Source: GCA-2737665 sp044344795
GTDB lineage: Bacteria; Bacteroidota; Bacteroidia; Palsa-965
Length of the DNA: 64,000 nt
Direction: 5' to 3'
Assembly (NCBI GenBank): GCA_044344795.1
Contig: JBIJCF010000009.1
Span: forward strand, 17,253-81,252
Shown here: positions 10,292 to 18,244 of the stretch, piece after piece
Layout of the letters: the number at the start of each line of letters is the position of its first letter
Numbering within the stretch: the first letter of the stretch is position 1
Program-made: the position numbers and the translations under genes
The notes under the pieces: model-generated
What the model was told of the DNA's origin: nothing
Databases searched by the model: none
What the model saw: the letters and a program-made list of their open reading frames with translations, nothing else

Positions 10292-10436
10292 AATATGTGA
10301 GTGCCTTATTTCTATTGGTCAAACAACCATGAAGTTGAGTGCTTCTATTTCCTTAAGTCGGAATTCGGACATGACACAACTAAATGCCACTGCATCGTTG
10401 CCCCACTGATGTGCGTCATACGAATGGTGATTTAAA

Positions 10437-10573
10437 ATAACTGCTAACGGTTTGCGGCTACAAGAAGTTTGCGATTTCGAAGCACAAAACTGTCTACCAC
10501 CATTGTCTTTGATACGAAGCACAAAGCTTCAATTAACCACTGAACCGCCAATTTCTTCTCGGTGCTGTTATGC
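10437..10573 (-). repeat. attC-like imperfect palindrome 1 (within gene-free 10230-10580)
   Basis: The outer arms pair: ATAACTGC at 10437-10444 against GCTGTTATGC at 10564-10573 read on the other strand. Inside are TGCGGCTACAAGAAG and the CACAAAACTGTCT core shared with element 2. It starts 8 nt after the stop codon of the gene at 10581-11111. The stretch 10230-10436 beside it holds the heptamer repeat and no supportable gene. Confidence 0.5.
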
Positions 10574-10580
10574 CTAGTAT

Positions 10581-11111
10581 TTAAATTGATCTATCGTAAA
10601 GTTCCTTCCATCGAAGGTCAGTCTGTTGATCAACCCAATGTTTTGTTTTAAATCCTCCATTCCTTAAATTTTGATTAATAAATCGACCAAGTCCAGGAGT
10701 ATATTGAATAGAATTGTTTGAGTTTATTTTTGCGTAAATACCATCAGACAATTTAAAAACGCCATTCAATCCCTTAAATGTGAAACCATCTATGTTACCT
10801 GCTGGTACTTGGCCATATTCCAAAACAGATAGGCCGCCGTTTTCACCGATTATGTGTACTGGGAAATTGCATTTGTTTCTAATCAGTCGGCCCCCCTTTA
10901 CAACGTCTATTAATTGAAATGCACTACCAATAAGTATACCTATTCCTAGGAATAGTGCTGCAGGATTTTCGTCCCCGCGTTTTAAAACTATTGCAGACCC
11001 AACTGCTAGACCAGCTGTAAATCTTGTGTAAGGATCCAAACTTGATTCAGTCAACTTTAACATGGAATAAGATGTTCCAGCGGAAATTGCTGTTATTGTT
11101 TTGTTCTTCAT
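10581..11111 (-). CDS. Orphan cassette protein A, two hydrophobic segments, paralogue of protein B
   Basis: 176 aa, family not recognised. Residues about 29-46 (AGLAVGSAIVL) and 52-70 (ALFLGIGILIGSAFQLI) are hydrophobic, suggesting a membrane hairpin or membrane association. The rest is soluble and ends in a conserved block, WVDQQTDLRWKELY, followed by xRSI. It is paralogous to the gene at 11324-11848: I counted 42 identities over the last 63 residues. Its stop is 8 nt from the palindromic element. The codons look more AT-rich than in flanking genes. There is no Shine-Dalgarno; the leader is A/T-rich. Function unknown. Confidence 0.75.
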   Translation of the reverse strand: MKNKTITAISAGTSYSMLKLTESSLDPYTRFTAGLAVGSAIVLKRGDENPAALFLGIGILIGSAFQLIDVVKGGRLIRNKCNFPVHIIGENGGLSVLEYGQVPAGNIDGFTFKGLNGVFKLSDGIYAKINSNNSIQYTPGLGRFINQNLRNGGFKTKHWVDQQTDLRWKELYDRSI

Positions 11112-11182
11112 TTCTTTCTTTTTATAAATTTAATGTACACATATTTTGCCAATTATAGTTTCTGACGATATGTCCTAATATT

Positions 11183-11319
11183 GGGCATATCGGTTGGCAG
11201 ATTTGCGATGGGCGGGTCTTTTAAGCACAAATGTTGATGCGGAGAGCCGCACTTTCGCATACCACAAAACTGTCTGCGGAGCTCGAAACCCCGCCTATTG
11301 CAAATGTGCTGTTATGCCC
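11183..11319 (-). repeat. attC-like imperfect palindrome 2
   Basis: GGGCATA (11183-11189) opposes TATGCCC (11313-11319). Inside it, arms 11197-11217 and 11288-11309 pair over about 18 of 21 positions (core GCAAAT and GGCGGG/CCCGCC). The CACAAAACTGTCT core is at 11263-11275. It fills most of the space between the two paralogous genes and is about as long as element 1, though the arm sequences differ. Confidence 0.55.
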
Positions 11320-11323
11320 AGTA

Positions 11324-11848
11324 TTAAATTGATTTTCTGTATAATTCTTTCCAACGAAGATCGGTTTGCTGGTCAACCCATTGTTTTGACTTATAGCCAC
11401 CATCTCTTAAATTCTGATTTATTAGCTTCCCAAATCCAATCGAATAATTGATACTACTGTCCTTCCCCAATTCAACGTATACACCATCAGACACTTTAAA
11501 AACACCATTTAAACCTTTGAAAGTTAATCCATCAATGGAAACACTTGGCGTTTGACCAGGCTCTAATATTGTCACGCCTTGATTCTCGTCTAAAATATAA
11601 AATCGAATATTTGAATCATTCCGCGTTATTTTTCCTCCTTTCTTTATGTCTAACAACTGAAGTAAAGATGCAATACCAAGCCCAAAACCAATATTTCTGG
11701 TCGTTTGGTTTTCCGACAGGGATAAACCTACTGTTGCAAGAAGTCCTAATGACGATCTTGTGAAAGGGTCAATCTTATTTTCAAGCGTTTTAAGCCCAGC
11801 ATATGACACGGCACTGGAGGTAGTTATTGTTAATTGTTTCTTTTTCAT
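11324..11848 (-). CDS. Orphan cassette protein B, paralogue of protein A
   Basis: 174 aa, family not recognised. Same plan as protein A: a basic N-terminus, one or two hydrophobic stretches (about 33-48 and 54-68), a central beta-rich part with IDGLTFKGLNGVFK, and the C-terminal INQNLRDGGYKSKQWVDQQ block ending in RKSI. Divergence is concentrated in the N-terminal half, while the C-terminal third is strongly conserved between the two copies, suggesting that the C-terminus carries the function or contacts a fixed partner. The stop codon is 4-7 nt from palindrome 2. Function unknown. Confidence 0.75.
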   Translation of the reverse strand: MKKKQLTITTSSAVSYAGLKTLENKIDPFTRSSLGLLATVGLSLSENQTTRNIGFGLGIASLLQLLDIKKGGKITRNDSNIRFYILDENQGVTILEPGQTPSVSIDGLTFKGLNGVFKVSDGVYVELGKDSSINYSIGFGKLINQNLRDGGYKSKQWVDQQTDLRWKELYRKSI

Positions 11849-11959
11849 TTTGTTTTATTAACTATGAATCAATATTTATTCCACTTTAATCTATCTGACA
11901 TATTGTCATTTGGCTAAAAGCCGAAACTTAAAACTTAATTTATCTTTACTGTCTTTGAA

Positions 11960-12012
11960 ATATTGGGCATAAGGTGTGTATATGCGAAACAAAACTTCCC
12001 TCTACACCGCAT
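11960..12012 (-). repeat. Partial third cassette-boundary element
   Basis: It begins with the same ATATTGGGCATA as element 2 and contains a variant of the shared core, GCGAAACAAAACTTCCC (11984-12000). Short arms GGTGT/ACACC flank it. This looks like the remaining half of another palindrome, upstream of protein B. The surrounding 11849-12288 is otherwise gene-free, apart from the 45-nt repeat at 12158. Confidence 0.35.
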
Positions 12013-12157
12013 CCACTAATTTCCTTTCGTCCCTGCAATTTATTCCATTCTAATTTTAATTGAAATTAATCTCCTTCACTATTTACCGTTTCTTTTCAAC
12101 ATCGTCCTGCTTTAACTATAATTACAATACTTCAAATTGCTTATTAAAACTCTTACT

Positions 12158-12202
12158 ACCGACTACAAACACCTACACCCGAATACAATCGGAGAAACGT
12201 AG
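12158..12202 (+). repeat. 45-nt direct repeat, left copy
   Basis: Begins ACCGACTACAAACA and ends CAATCGGAGAAACGTAG. 43 of 45 bases are identical to 15415-15459 in the same orientation; the only differences are CC versus AA at 12172-12173. Short CCGA and TCGG blocks inside could close a weak hairpin. The left copy lies in the gene-free stretch beyond the 3' end of the P-type ATPase gene. Confidence 0.85.
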
Positions 12203-12288
12203 CACGCAAAATACTTGCGATAATTATCGGAATCGCCGCATCTGCACTTCTCTTGACGTATTCGGAGTTGCGCTTACAGAAATGCAAT

Positions 12289-14757
12289 TCATTGCAAACG
12301 TCGCCACCATTTCAACACTTCCAGAATGGCTAGCAATGCGCTTGCACCTATTATCGAAATGTACAGGTGCTGAAAACCGGGAAAAGAAAAGCTGAATACC
12401 TGACTTAATGCGGGAATGGCAATGGCAAGAAAAAGTATGGTTAATGCGATGAAGACGATAATTAAAACGGCGATGTTCTTCTCGCGGAGGACTGCTACAA
12501 AACTACGCGTGTCGGATAAAGACGAGAGTATTAGAAATACATTGCCGATGATTAGTGCAGAAAATGCAATGACACGAACTTCAGCATCGGAGTGCGATTC
12601 GTGAATGGAAATGAAATAAACGCTTATTATCATGCCGAGTAGCAAGAGTCCTTTCGTGAAACTGTAGAGGATTTTTTTCCAGCCGAAAAACCGTTCCTCG
12701 GCTTTACGCGGAGGACGTTGCATAATGCCGCGTTCTTCTTGCTCCGACTCAAACGCAATGGCGCAAACGGGATCGATGATGAGCTCCAGAAATACAATGT
12801 GTAGCGGCATGAGCAAGATGGGCAACCACGAAAAGAAGGCAGGCAATAACACCAACCCGATAATGGGAATATGAATGGCAATGATGTACGACATGGCTTT
12901 CTGCAAATTGTCGAAGATGCGCCGCCCTGAACGAACCGCATGCACAATAGAAGTGAAGTTGTCGTCGAGTAAAACTAAGGACGACGCTTCTCGTGCAACG
13001 TCGGTTCCTTTTTGTCCCATCGCCACGCCAATGTCAGCGGCTTTCAGCGCAGGTGCATCGTTAACGCCATCGCCTGTCATGGCTACAATTTCTCCGCTGG
13101 CTTTTAAGGCTTGAATGATGCGCAACTTTTGTTCCGGAACAATTCGCGCGAAGACGTTGGTGGTTTGCATGCGTTCCTGCAATACTGCCGGGGAAAGTGC
13201 TTGAAGTTCGGAACCTGTTAATACCCGATCGGGATGTTGTAAACCGATTTGTTGCGCGATACTTTGTGCCGTTGCGGGATAATCGCCGGTTATCATGATA
13301 ACACGAATGCCCGCTTCGTAACATTCGCGAATTGCTTGAGGAACTTCGGGACGAATAGGATCTTCAAACGCGACGAGTCCGCTGAATGTAAATGCGAATT
13401 CCTGCTGATGATCGGGGAGTGATGCTGCCCCAACAGTGGCTTGTGCAGCGGCCAATACACGATAACCGGATGCTGCTAATGTTTGAACCACTTCCAATAA
13501 CGAACGTTGCGTGTCGGATGTTAAGCGACACAAATTAAAAACAGCTTCAGGCGCTCCTTTGCAATGCGCTTCAGCGGTTTGACTTGCTGCAGGACGCAGT
13601 ACTCGGGTCATGGCGGGTACATCTTTACTCAAGGGATATTCACGCAGCACTTGCTGTGCACCGGTCGCATTGGCGTGCTGTTCGAATTCTTGTGTAATGG
13701 CTTTCTCCATCGGATCGATGGAGTTAACGGCCGATGCTCCGTGTAGCACACGCAGCAACTCTTGAAGTGAGGCGCGTTGTGCATGGAATTCGTTCTTGTG
13801 AAAAATGGTTTGCCCGTTGTACAGCGCGGCAATTTCCATTTTGTTTTGTGTGATGGTGCCTGTTTTATCGCTGCACAAAACGGTCGCAGAGCCTAGTGTT
13901 TCAATTGCGGCAGGCTTACGCGTCAACACTTGATTTTTTGACAAGCGCCACGCACCCAAAGCCAGGAAGATGGTTAGCACCACCGGAAATTCTTCGGGCA
14001 ACAGTGCCATTGCAGCGGCAAGTCCGTTGAGTATAGCGTTGAGAAATTCGCCTCGAGTGAGATAAAATGCCGTAATGACACCCAAACTGATGATGGCTCC
14101 GGCAATAAATAAGTTGCGCACTAACTTTTTAATTTCTTGTTGCAAGCGTGTCGTGCCGCGGTCAATGACTTGTAAGGATGCGCCGATTTTACCGAATTGT
14201 GTGCGAGCGCCCGTGTGTTCCATCCGTGCGACTCCTTTGCCTTGCACCACCAATGTTCCGCTAAACACCGGCGTTTCGTGCACTTCGTTTTTCAGCACAG
14301 GAACCGATTCGCCGGTAAGTATCGATTCATCTACCGTGAGGTGGTTGCTTTCGATGAGCACGCCATCCGCGGGAATGCGGTCGCCTTCATGAAGAATGAC
14401 GATATCGCCCGGTACCACTTCACGTCCCGGAATACGTAATTCTGTGCCGTCACGAATAACGAGAGCACGCGGAGATGACAGTTGGCGCAAGGCTTCCAGC
14501 GACTGTTCTGTTTTACGGTGCTGATAGAAGGTGATGAAGATGATGATCAACACCCAACACAATAAAATAATTCCTTCCGAGTAATCGCCCAACAACACAT
14601 ACACCGCGCCGCAACTTAGCAGTAGAATAAACATGGGTTCTTTCACTACTTCGAGTGCGATGTGCCACACCGTTTTTGGTTGGGCAGACGGCAGTTCGTT
14701 GTATCCGTATTGTTTTAAGCGTTGAGCCGCTTCACCGGCCGAAAGTCCTGCGTTCAT
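12289..14757 (-). CDS. P2-type cation-transporting ATPase (Ca2+-ATPase-like)
   Basis: 822 aa. An N-terminal GLSAGEAAQRLKQYGYNEL cation-ATPase motif is followed by paired membrane helices, the actuator LTGES near residue 149, PEEFP in M4 near 255, phosphorylation motif DKTGT with Asp near 296, hinge GDGVND near 564 and six C-terminal helices. This is the P2A/P2B-like (SERCA/PMCA) layout without a heavy-metal domain. M4 reads PEEFP rather than the PEGLP of classical calcium pumps, so ion specificity is uncertain. I chose ATG 14757, which places the conserved motif at the N-terminus; an in-frame start at 14805 adds 16 unconserved residues. Confidence 0.88.
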   Translation of the reverse strand: MNAGLSAGEAAQRLKQYGYNELPSAQPKTVWHIALEVVKEPMFILLLSCGAVYVLLGDYSEGIILLCWVLIIIFITFYQHRKTEQSLEALRQLSSPRALVIRDGTELRIPGREVVPGDIVILHEGDRIPADGVLIESNHLTVDESILTGESVPVLKNEVHETPVFSGTLVVQGKGVARMEHTGARTQFGKIGASLQVIDRGTTRLQQEIKKLVRNLFIAGAIISLGVITAFYLTRGEFLNAILNGLAAAMALLPEEFPVVLTIFLALGAWRLSKNQVLTRKPAAIETLGSATVLCSDKTGTITQNKMEIAALYNGQTIFHKNEFHAQRASLQELLRVLHGASAVNSIDPMEKAITQEFEQHANATGAQQVLREYPLSKDVPAMTRVLRPAASQTAEAHCKGAPEAVFNLCRLTSDTQRSLLEVVQTLAASGYRVLAAAQATVGAASLPDHQQEFAFTFSGLVAFEDPIRPEVPQAIRECYEAGIRVIMITGDYPATAQSIAQQIGLQHPDRVLTGSELQALSPAVLQERMQTTNVFARIVPEQKLRIIQALKASGEIVAMTGDGVNDAPALKAADIGVAMGQKGTDVAREASSLVLLDDNFTSIVHAVRSGRRIFDNLQKAMSYIIAIHIPIIGLVLLPAFFSWLPILLMPLHIVFLELIIDPVCAIAFESEQEERGIMQRPPRKAEERFFGWKKILYSFTKGLLLLGMIISVYFISIHESHSDAEVRVIAFSALIIGNVFLILSSLSDTRSFVAVLREKNIAVLIIVFIALTILFLAIAIPALSQVFSFSFPGFQHLYISIIGASALLAILEVLKWWRRLQ

Positions 14758-14849
14758 GAATGATAGTGTGTACTTACTACATGTAAAGAAAGTTGTTTTT
14801 GGCAAGTTAAAAGCTAAGCAAAATCATTTTTAGTACGAACCCGTTAAGA

Positions 14850-14857
14850 TACCTTTG
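14850..14857 (+). promoter_or_regulatory. Bacteroidota -7 box TACCTTTG
   Basis: Fits TAnnTTTG and lies 17 nt upstream of the ATG at 14875, in the divergent gap with the ATPase gene. No convincing -33 TTG at the expected spacing. Confidence 0.45.
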
Positions 14858-14874
14858 ATACAAAATCAATTCTC

Positions 14875-15369
14875 ATGAACGAAGCACACTTACACCTCTT
14901 ATTTAATCACTTGCCAATTGTGGGTGGTATTATTGGTACATCAATTTTAATTGCCGGTTTTTTATTGAAAAACAATACCGTAGTAAAACAAACGGCTTTG
15001 GGTGTGTTGATTTTCTCCGGTTTAACTGCGGTTCCTGCATTTTTTACGGGAGAAGGTGCAGAGGAAGTGGTGGAAAACATCGGGGGTATTTCTCATGATG
15101 TGATTGAAGCCCACGAAGATCTCGGAAAGTTGTTTTTCATTTTTATGATGATTGGAGGCGTGTTGTCTGTAATTACGCTCGTGGCAAGTATACGTAAACA
15201 CAAGATGACGAACATGTTGTTTGCAATCGTCCTATTGCTGTCGCTGGTAGCGTGTGTAATGGCGCAGCGGGCGGGAACAAGCGGTGGAGAGATTCGTCAT
15301 ACTGAAATTCGAAATGGTGCGTTGAATAACACCACTACGCCGGGGCAAGGAGAAGAGGAAGATGATTAA
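14875..15369 (+). CDS. Small four-helix membrane protein, DUF2231-like
   Basis: 164 aa with four predicted transmembrane segments (about 10-28, 36-56, 83-104 and 112-129). The N-terminal HLHLLFNHLPIVGGIIG resembles the His-rich start of DUF2231 proteins, whose function is unknown; conserved His residues suggest heme or metal contact, which is inference. A polar, acidic tail (GQGEEEDD) follows. It is divergent from the P-type ATPase and lies with it inside the 45-nt direct repeats, so the two may form a functional or transferred unit. Confidence 0.7.
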   Translation: MNEAHLHLLFNHLPIVGGIIGTSILIAGFLLKNNTVVKQTALGVLIFSGLTAVPAFFTGEGAEEVVENIGGISHDVIEAHEDLGKLFFIFMMIGGVLSVITLVASIRKHKMTNMLFAIVLLLSLVACVMAQRAGTSGGEIRHTEIRNGALNNTTTPGQGEEEDD

Positions 15370-15414
15370 TTGAGGGGAGATGATTTACGGCAAACGTTAA
15401 ACTAAACTAATACA

Positions 15415-15459
15415 ACCGACTACAAACAAATACACCCGAATACAATCGGAGAAACGTAG
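15415..15459 (+). repeat. 45-nt direct repeat, right copy
   Basis: Near-identical partner of 12158-12202, same orientation. It sits 33 nt before the DUF2851 start, so it could also belong to that gene's leader or promoter. Confidence 0.85.
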
Positions 15460-15491
15460 ATCGCATTCGTAAGCGCGATTAGTTTCGCTGC

Positions 15492-16781
15492 ATGAACGAA
15501 GATTGGGTGCAAACAATTTGGAAGTACGGCTGGTTTAATCACGATGAACTGCGCACCACTACAGGTATTCCGGTGCAAGTGATTCATCCCGGCGAACAAA
15601 ACTTTTCCTCCGGCCCGGATTTTAGTCGTGCACAACTGGCACTGGGATTTCAACTGTGGGCGGGAACGGTGGAAATTCATGTGAAGTCGTCGGACTGGAA
15701 CAAACACCATCACACGCACGATCCGGCTTACAAGAATGTGATACTGCATGTGGTGTGGGAACACGATGATGAAATTACCTTGCCTGATGGTCGTGTGTTG
15801 CCGGTGCTGGAATTGCAACACCGCGTGGATAGCGTGCTGCTGATGCAATGGGAACGATTGATGGCGTCGACAGGCGATTTTCATTGCCGCAATTCCTGGG
15901 AGTTGGTGCCGCATTACGTCTTTCGGAAAGTGTTGGAAGAACAAGGCCTGGGCAGACTTGTAGAAAAATCTGACGAGCTGGAACGCTATGTTGGAAAAGG
16001 TTTGGAAGCCTTGCAGGAATTATTTTGGCAACGCGTGTTTGCTGCAGCAGGATCAAAACACAACAAAGAGGTGTTTGCGCAACTAGCGGTGCAACTACCG
16101 ATGATGGAGTTAGAGCGGTTATCATTGTACGAACGCCTCGTGTTGTTGTGGGGCGCGTCGGGATTGTTGCATACGCGCAAGCGGGAAGAAGATCTTGAGT
16201 ATTGGTGCGCCACATTCGAACGACTGCGAAAACGATTCGGTGTTACTGTTCTCTCGCCCGTGTGTTGGCGCTTCATGCGCGTGCGACCTGCAAATTATCC
16301 CACAGTGCGCATCGAACAATTGGCTGTGATTTTAGGAAGCGCTACCGAATTATGGTTGTACGTAACGCGAGGGGCGTGGGAACAATTTGCGGAAACGATG
16401 AACACGTTGTTACGACAAAGTGCGTTGATTAAATCAGCACAGTCATCGGTAACATCTCTTGTGCGTTTGATTTTGATTAATGCCGTTGCGCCGATGATGT
16501 TGCTATTGGGACGTCAGCGTGAACAATCGAATTTGCAAGCTGCGTCGGTAGAGTTGTGGAATACTTTAAAAGCAGAAGAGCATCATTACACCACAACTTG
16601 GAAGGAACACGGCGTAACGTTGAAAAACGTAACTGAAAGTCAGGGTTGTATTCGTTTAGCGCGGGAATATTGCCGCCTCCGGTTTTGCGGGCATTGCGAA
16701 ATCGGAAGAACGATTTTGGAATTGTCGAATTCGGGCATGGAGGAAACGGTGGATGCAGAGGAGCCGGGCAAATCGAGTTAG
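15492..16781 (+). CDS. DUF2851 family protein
   Basis: 429 aa, full length for DUF2851, a family common in Bacteroidota with no assigned function. The N-terminal GPDFSRAQLALGF and GTVEIHVKSSDWNKHHHTHD segments are the recognisable signature; the latter, rich in Asp, Glu and His, resembles a nuclease-like metal site, though this is inference. The C-terminus has a CRLRFCGHCEIG cysteine cluster that could hold a metal. There is no signal peptide, so it is predicted cytoplasmic. A TAGTTTCG box at 15480-15487, four bases before the ATG, could be an imperfect -7 element. Confidence 0.85.
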   Translation: MNEDWVQTIWKYGWFNHDELRTTTGIPVQVIHPGEQNFSSGPDFSRAQLALGFQLWAGTVEIHVKSSDWNKHHHTHDPAYKNVILHVVWEHDDEITLPDGRVLPVLELQHRVDSVLLMQWERLMASTGDFHCRNSWELVPHYVFRKVLEEQGLGRLVEKSDELERYVGKGLEALQELFWQRVFAAAGSKHNKEVFAQLAVQLPMMELERLSLYERLVLLWGASGLLHTRKREEDLEYWCATFERLRKRFGVTVLSPVCWRFMRVRPANYPTVRIEQLAVILGSATELWLYVTRGAWEQFAETMNTLLRQSALIKSAQSSVTSLVRLILINAVAPMMLLLGRQREQSNLQAASVELWNTLKAEEHHYTTTWKEHGVTLKNVTESQGCIRLAREYCRLRFCGHCEIGRTILELSNSGMEETVDAEEPGKSS

Positions 16782-16888
16782 GTTTTAGTGGGCGATAATT
16801 TGGTTTCCGTCAATCGAAAATTATAATCGGTCGATTTCGTGCTAACTTATTGTTAACCTACTCGTACACTCTTGAAAAGCACCCCACT

Positions 16889-17911
16889 ATGTCCAAAGTA
16901 TCCATGGCCGGAATTGCCCAGCAACTCGGAGTGTCCCGAACGCTGGTTTCTCTTGTTCTCAACGGTAAAGGTGATCAGTTCGGTATCAGCAAAGCCACGC
17001 AACAAGCAGTAATTGATTTAGCCCAAAAGCTCGACTATCAGCCCAATTCTTTGGCGCGCACACTGCGCACGGGGAAATCGACGATACTCGGTTTAATCGT
17101 TTCGGACATTGCCAATCCGTTTTATTCCCGCATGGCGCGTACTATCGAAGATATTGCTTGGAAAGAAGGGTACAAGCTGATGGTGTGTTCTGCGGACGAA
17201 GATCCGGTGAAGGAAGTGCAACTGTTTCAGATGTTGCGTCAGAGTTTAAATGCTGAAGGTATCATTGTAAGTTCGGGATTGACCGACGCACAACCTTACC
17301 AGACGAGTATGGATAAGGATTTTCCGCTGGTATTTATTGATCGTATGTTGTCTGGCGTTGAAGGACGAAGTGTGATCCTTGATAATTATCGTGGCGCAGA
17401 ACGTGCAACAGAATATTTGATTGAATCGGGGAAAAAGCGTGTGGCCTTAATTACGCTTGGTCCTTCGCATTTGAGTTCCATCAATGATCGCAGAAAAGGG
17501 TATGAAGCGGCATTGCTCAAAAAAGGTTTTCAGGTTAATCCGGATTTGATTGTGGAAGCTTCATTCGACAACCTCGAAAAAGATACGGTTGCAGCAGTAA
17601 CCAAATTGATGAAGAGCGAATATAAGCCCGATGCTATTTTCGCTGCTAATAATCGCGTTGGATTAGTGGTGATTGAAACGTTGACCGCATTAGGTAAGAA
17701 GATTCCGAAGGACGTTGCGCTTATTTGTTTTGACGATATCGAAGCCTTCCGCGTGTGTTCTCCACCTGTTACTGCAGTGGAACAACCGGTAGAAGATTTG
17801 AGTCGCCACGCTATTGAGAAACTATTGACGATTATCAACAAGACGGAGACGGGAAGTAATAGCGATGCGGGAACATTATCGCCGCGATTGATCGTCCGGC
17901 AGTCGGTGTAA
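16889..17911 (+). CDS. LacI-family transcriptional regulator
   Basis: 340 aa. The N-terminal LacI helix-turn-helix is at about residues 4-25 (SMAGIAQQLGVSRTLVSLVL), followed by the hinge helix NSLARTLRTGKS and a periplasmic-binding-protein-like effector domain from about residue 60 (GLIVSDIANPFYSRMARTIE). Such repressors usually bind a sugar or nucleoside; the ligand cannot be told here, and no sugar operon is adjacent. I chose ATG 16889, which starts MSKVSMAGIA; an in-frame start at 16850 adds 13 residues with no domain match. Confidence 0.9.
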   Translation: MSKVSMAGIAQQLGVSRTLVSLVLNGKGDQFGISKATQQAVIDLAQKLDYQPNSLARTLRTGKSTILGLIVSDIANPFYSRMARTIEDIAWKEGYKLMVCSADEDPVKEVQLFQMLRQSLNAEGIIVSSGLTDAQPYQTSMDKDFPLVFIDRMLSGVEGRSVILDNYRGAERATEYLIESGKKRVALITLGPSHLSSINDRRKGYEAALLKKGFQVNPDLIVEASFDNLEKDTVAAVTKLMKSEYKPDAIFAANNRVGLVVIETLTALGKKIPKDVALICFDDIEAFRVCSPPVTAVEQPVEDLSRHAIEKLLTIINKTETGSNSDAGTLSPRLIVRQSV

Positions 17912-17954
17912 GTACTTTTGTATTTGCATTAACATAATTGTAACGCAGTTGTGC

Positions 17955-17985
17955 TTTGTCACAATGTTCTAATGATGTATATTTG
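17955..17985 (+). promoter_or_regulatory. Strong promoter TTTG-N20-TATATTTG for the PspC gene
   Basis: TTTG (17955-17958) and TATATTTG (17978-17985) are separated by 19 nt (17959-17977), close to the ideal Bacteroidota sigma-A arrangement. The ATG at 17990 is four bases after the -7 box, predicting a leaderless or nearly leaderless mRNA. Confidence 0.65.
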
Positions 17986-17989
17986 ACCA

Positions 17990-18244
17990 ATGGCACGTAT
18001 TACCGGAAATAAATTCATGGACTCCATCGCTACCCGGTTCGAAGATCAGGCCTTTGGTGTTTGCGAATGGTGGGGTAAGAAATTAGGCATTGGTACAACA
18101 CGAATTCGCATGTATTTCGTGTACTTGTCATTCTTCACTTTTGGTTCTCCGGTGATTATGTATTTCGTCATGGCGTTTATTCTAGAGCACAAGGAATACT
18201 TCAAGCTCAAACGAAATCGTAAAGACCGTATCTGGGATCTTTAA
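17990..18244 (+). CDS. PspC domain protein
   Basis: 84 aa, a short PspC-type protein. PspC senses envelope stress in proteobacteria; short Bacteroidota versions have no proven role. GVCEWWGKKLGIGTTRIRMY is the typical PspC segment, followed by one hydrophobic helix (about 42-63) and a basic tail KLKRNRKDR, so it probably sits in the inner membrane. Its stop overlaps the convergent gene's stop within one TTAA tetramer (18241-18244). Confidence 0.85.
   Translation: MARITGNKFMDSIATRFEDQAFGVCEWWGKKLGIGTTRIRMYFVYLSFFTFGSPVIMYFVMAFILEHKEYFKLKRNRKDRIWDL

Larger units (their letters stand above)
10437..11972 (-). mobile_element. Putative two-unit gene-cassette array without integrase
   Basis: Two orphan genes, both on the minus strand, are each followed directly by an imperfect palindrome of about 135 nt. 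Both palindromes contain the same 12-mer GTGCTGTTATGC (plus-strand view: 10562-10573 and 11306-11317) within about 8 nt of the stop codon and the same 13-mer CACAAAACTGTCT (10483-10495 and 11263-11275). The 5' side of the second palindrome and the sequence upstream of the first gene share ATATTGGGCATA (11178-11189 and 11960-11971). One gene plus one terminal palindrome, same orientation and repeated, is the layout of integron cassettes. No integrase or attI is in the window, and the core only partly matches the classical GTTRRRY rule, so a different cassette system or simple tandem duplication remains possible. Confidence 0.45.

Noticed and set aside
10319..10522. 67-aa minus-strand ORF
   Set aside because: Lies inside the palindromic element; no leader or family resemblance.
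11194..11451. 85-aa plus-strand ORF
   Set aside because: Covers palindrome 2 and the antisense of protein B.
12060..12395. 111-aa plus-strand ORF
   Set aside because: Low-complexity Asn/Thr/Ser-rich translation of AT-rich intergenic DNA, running antisense into the ATPase gene and through the 45-nt repeat.
16850..16888. Upstream start of the LacI regulator
   Set aside because: Adds 13 residues before the helix-turn-helix with no family support; ATG 16889 fits.
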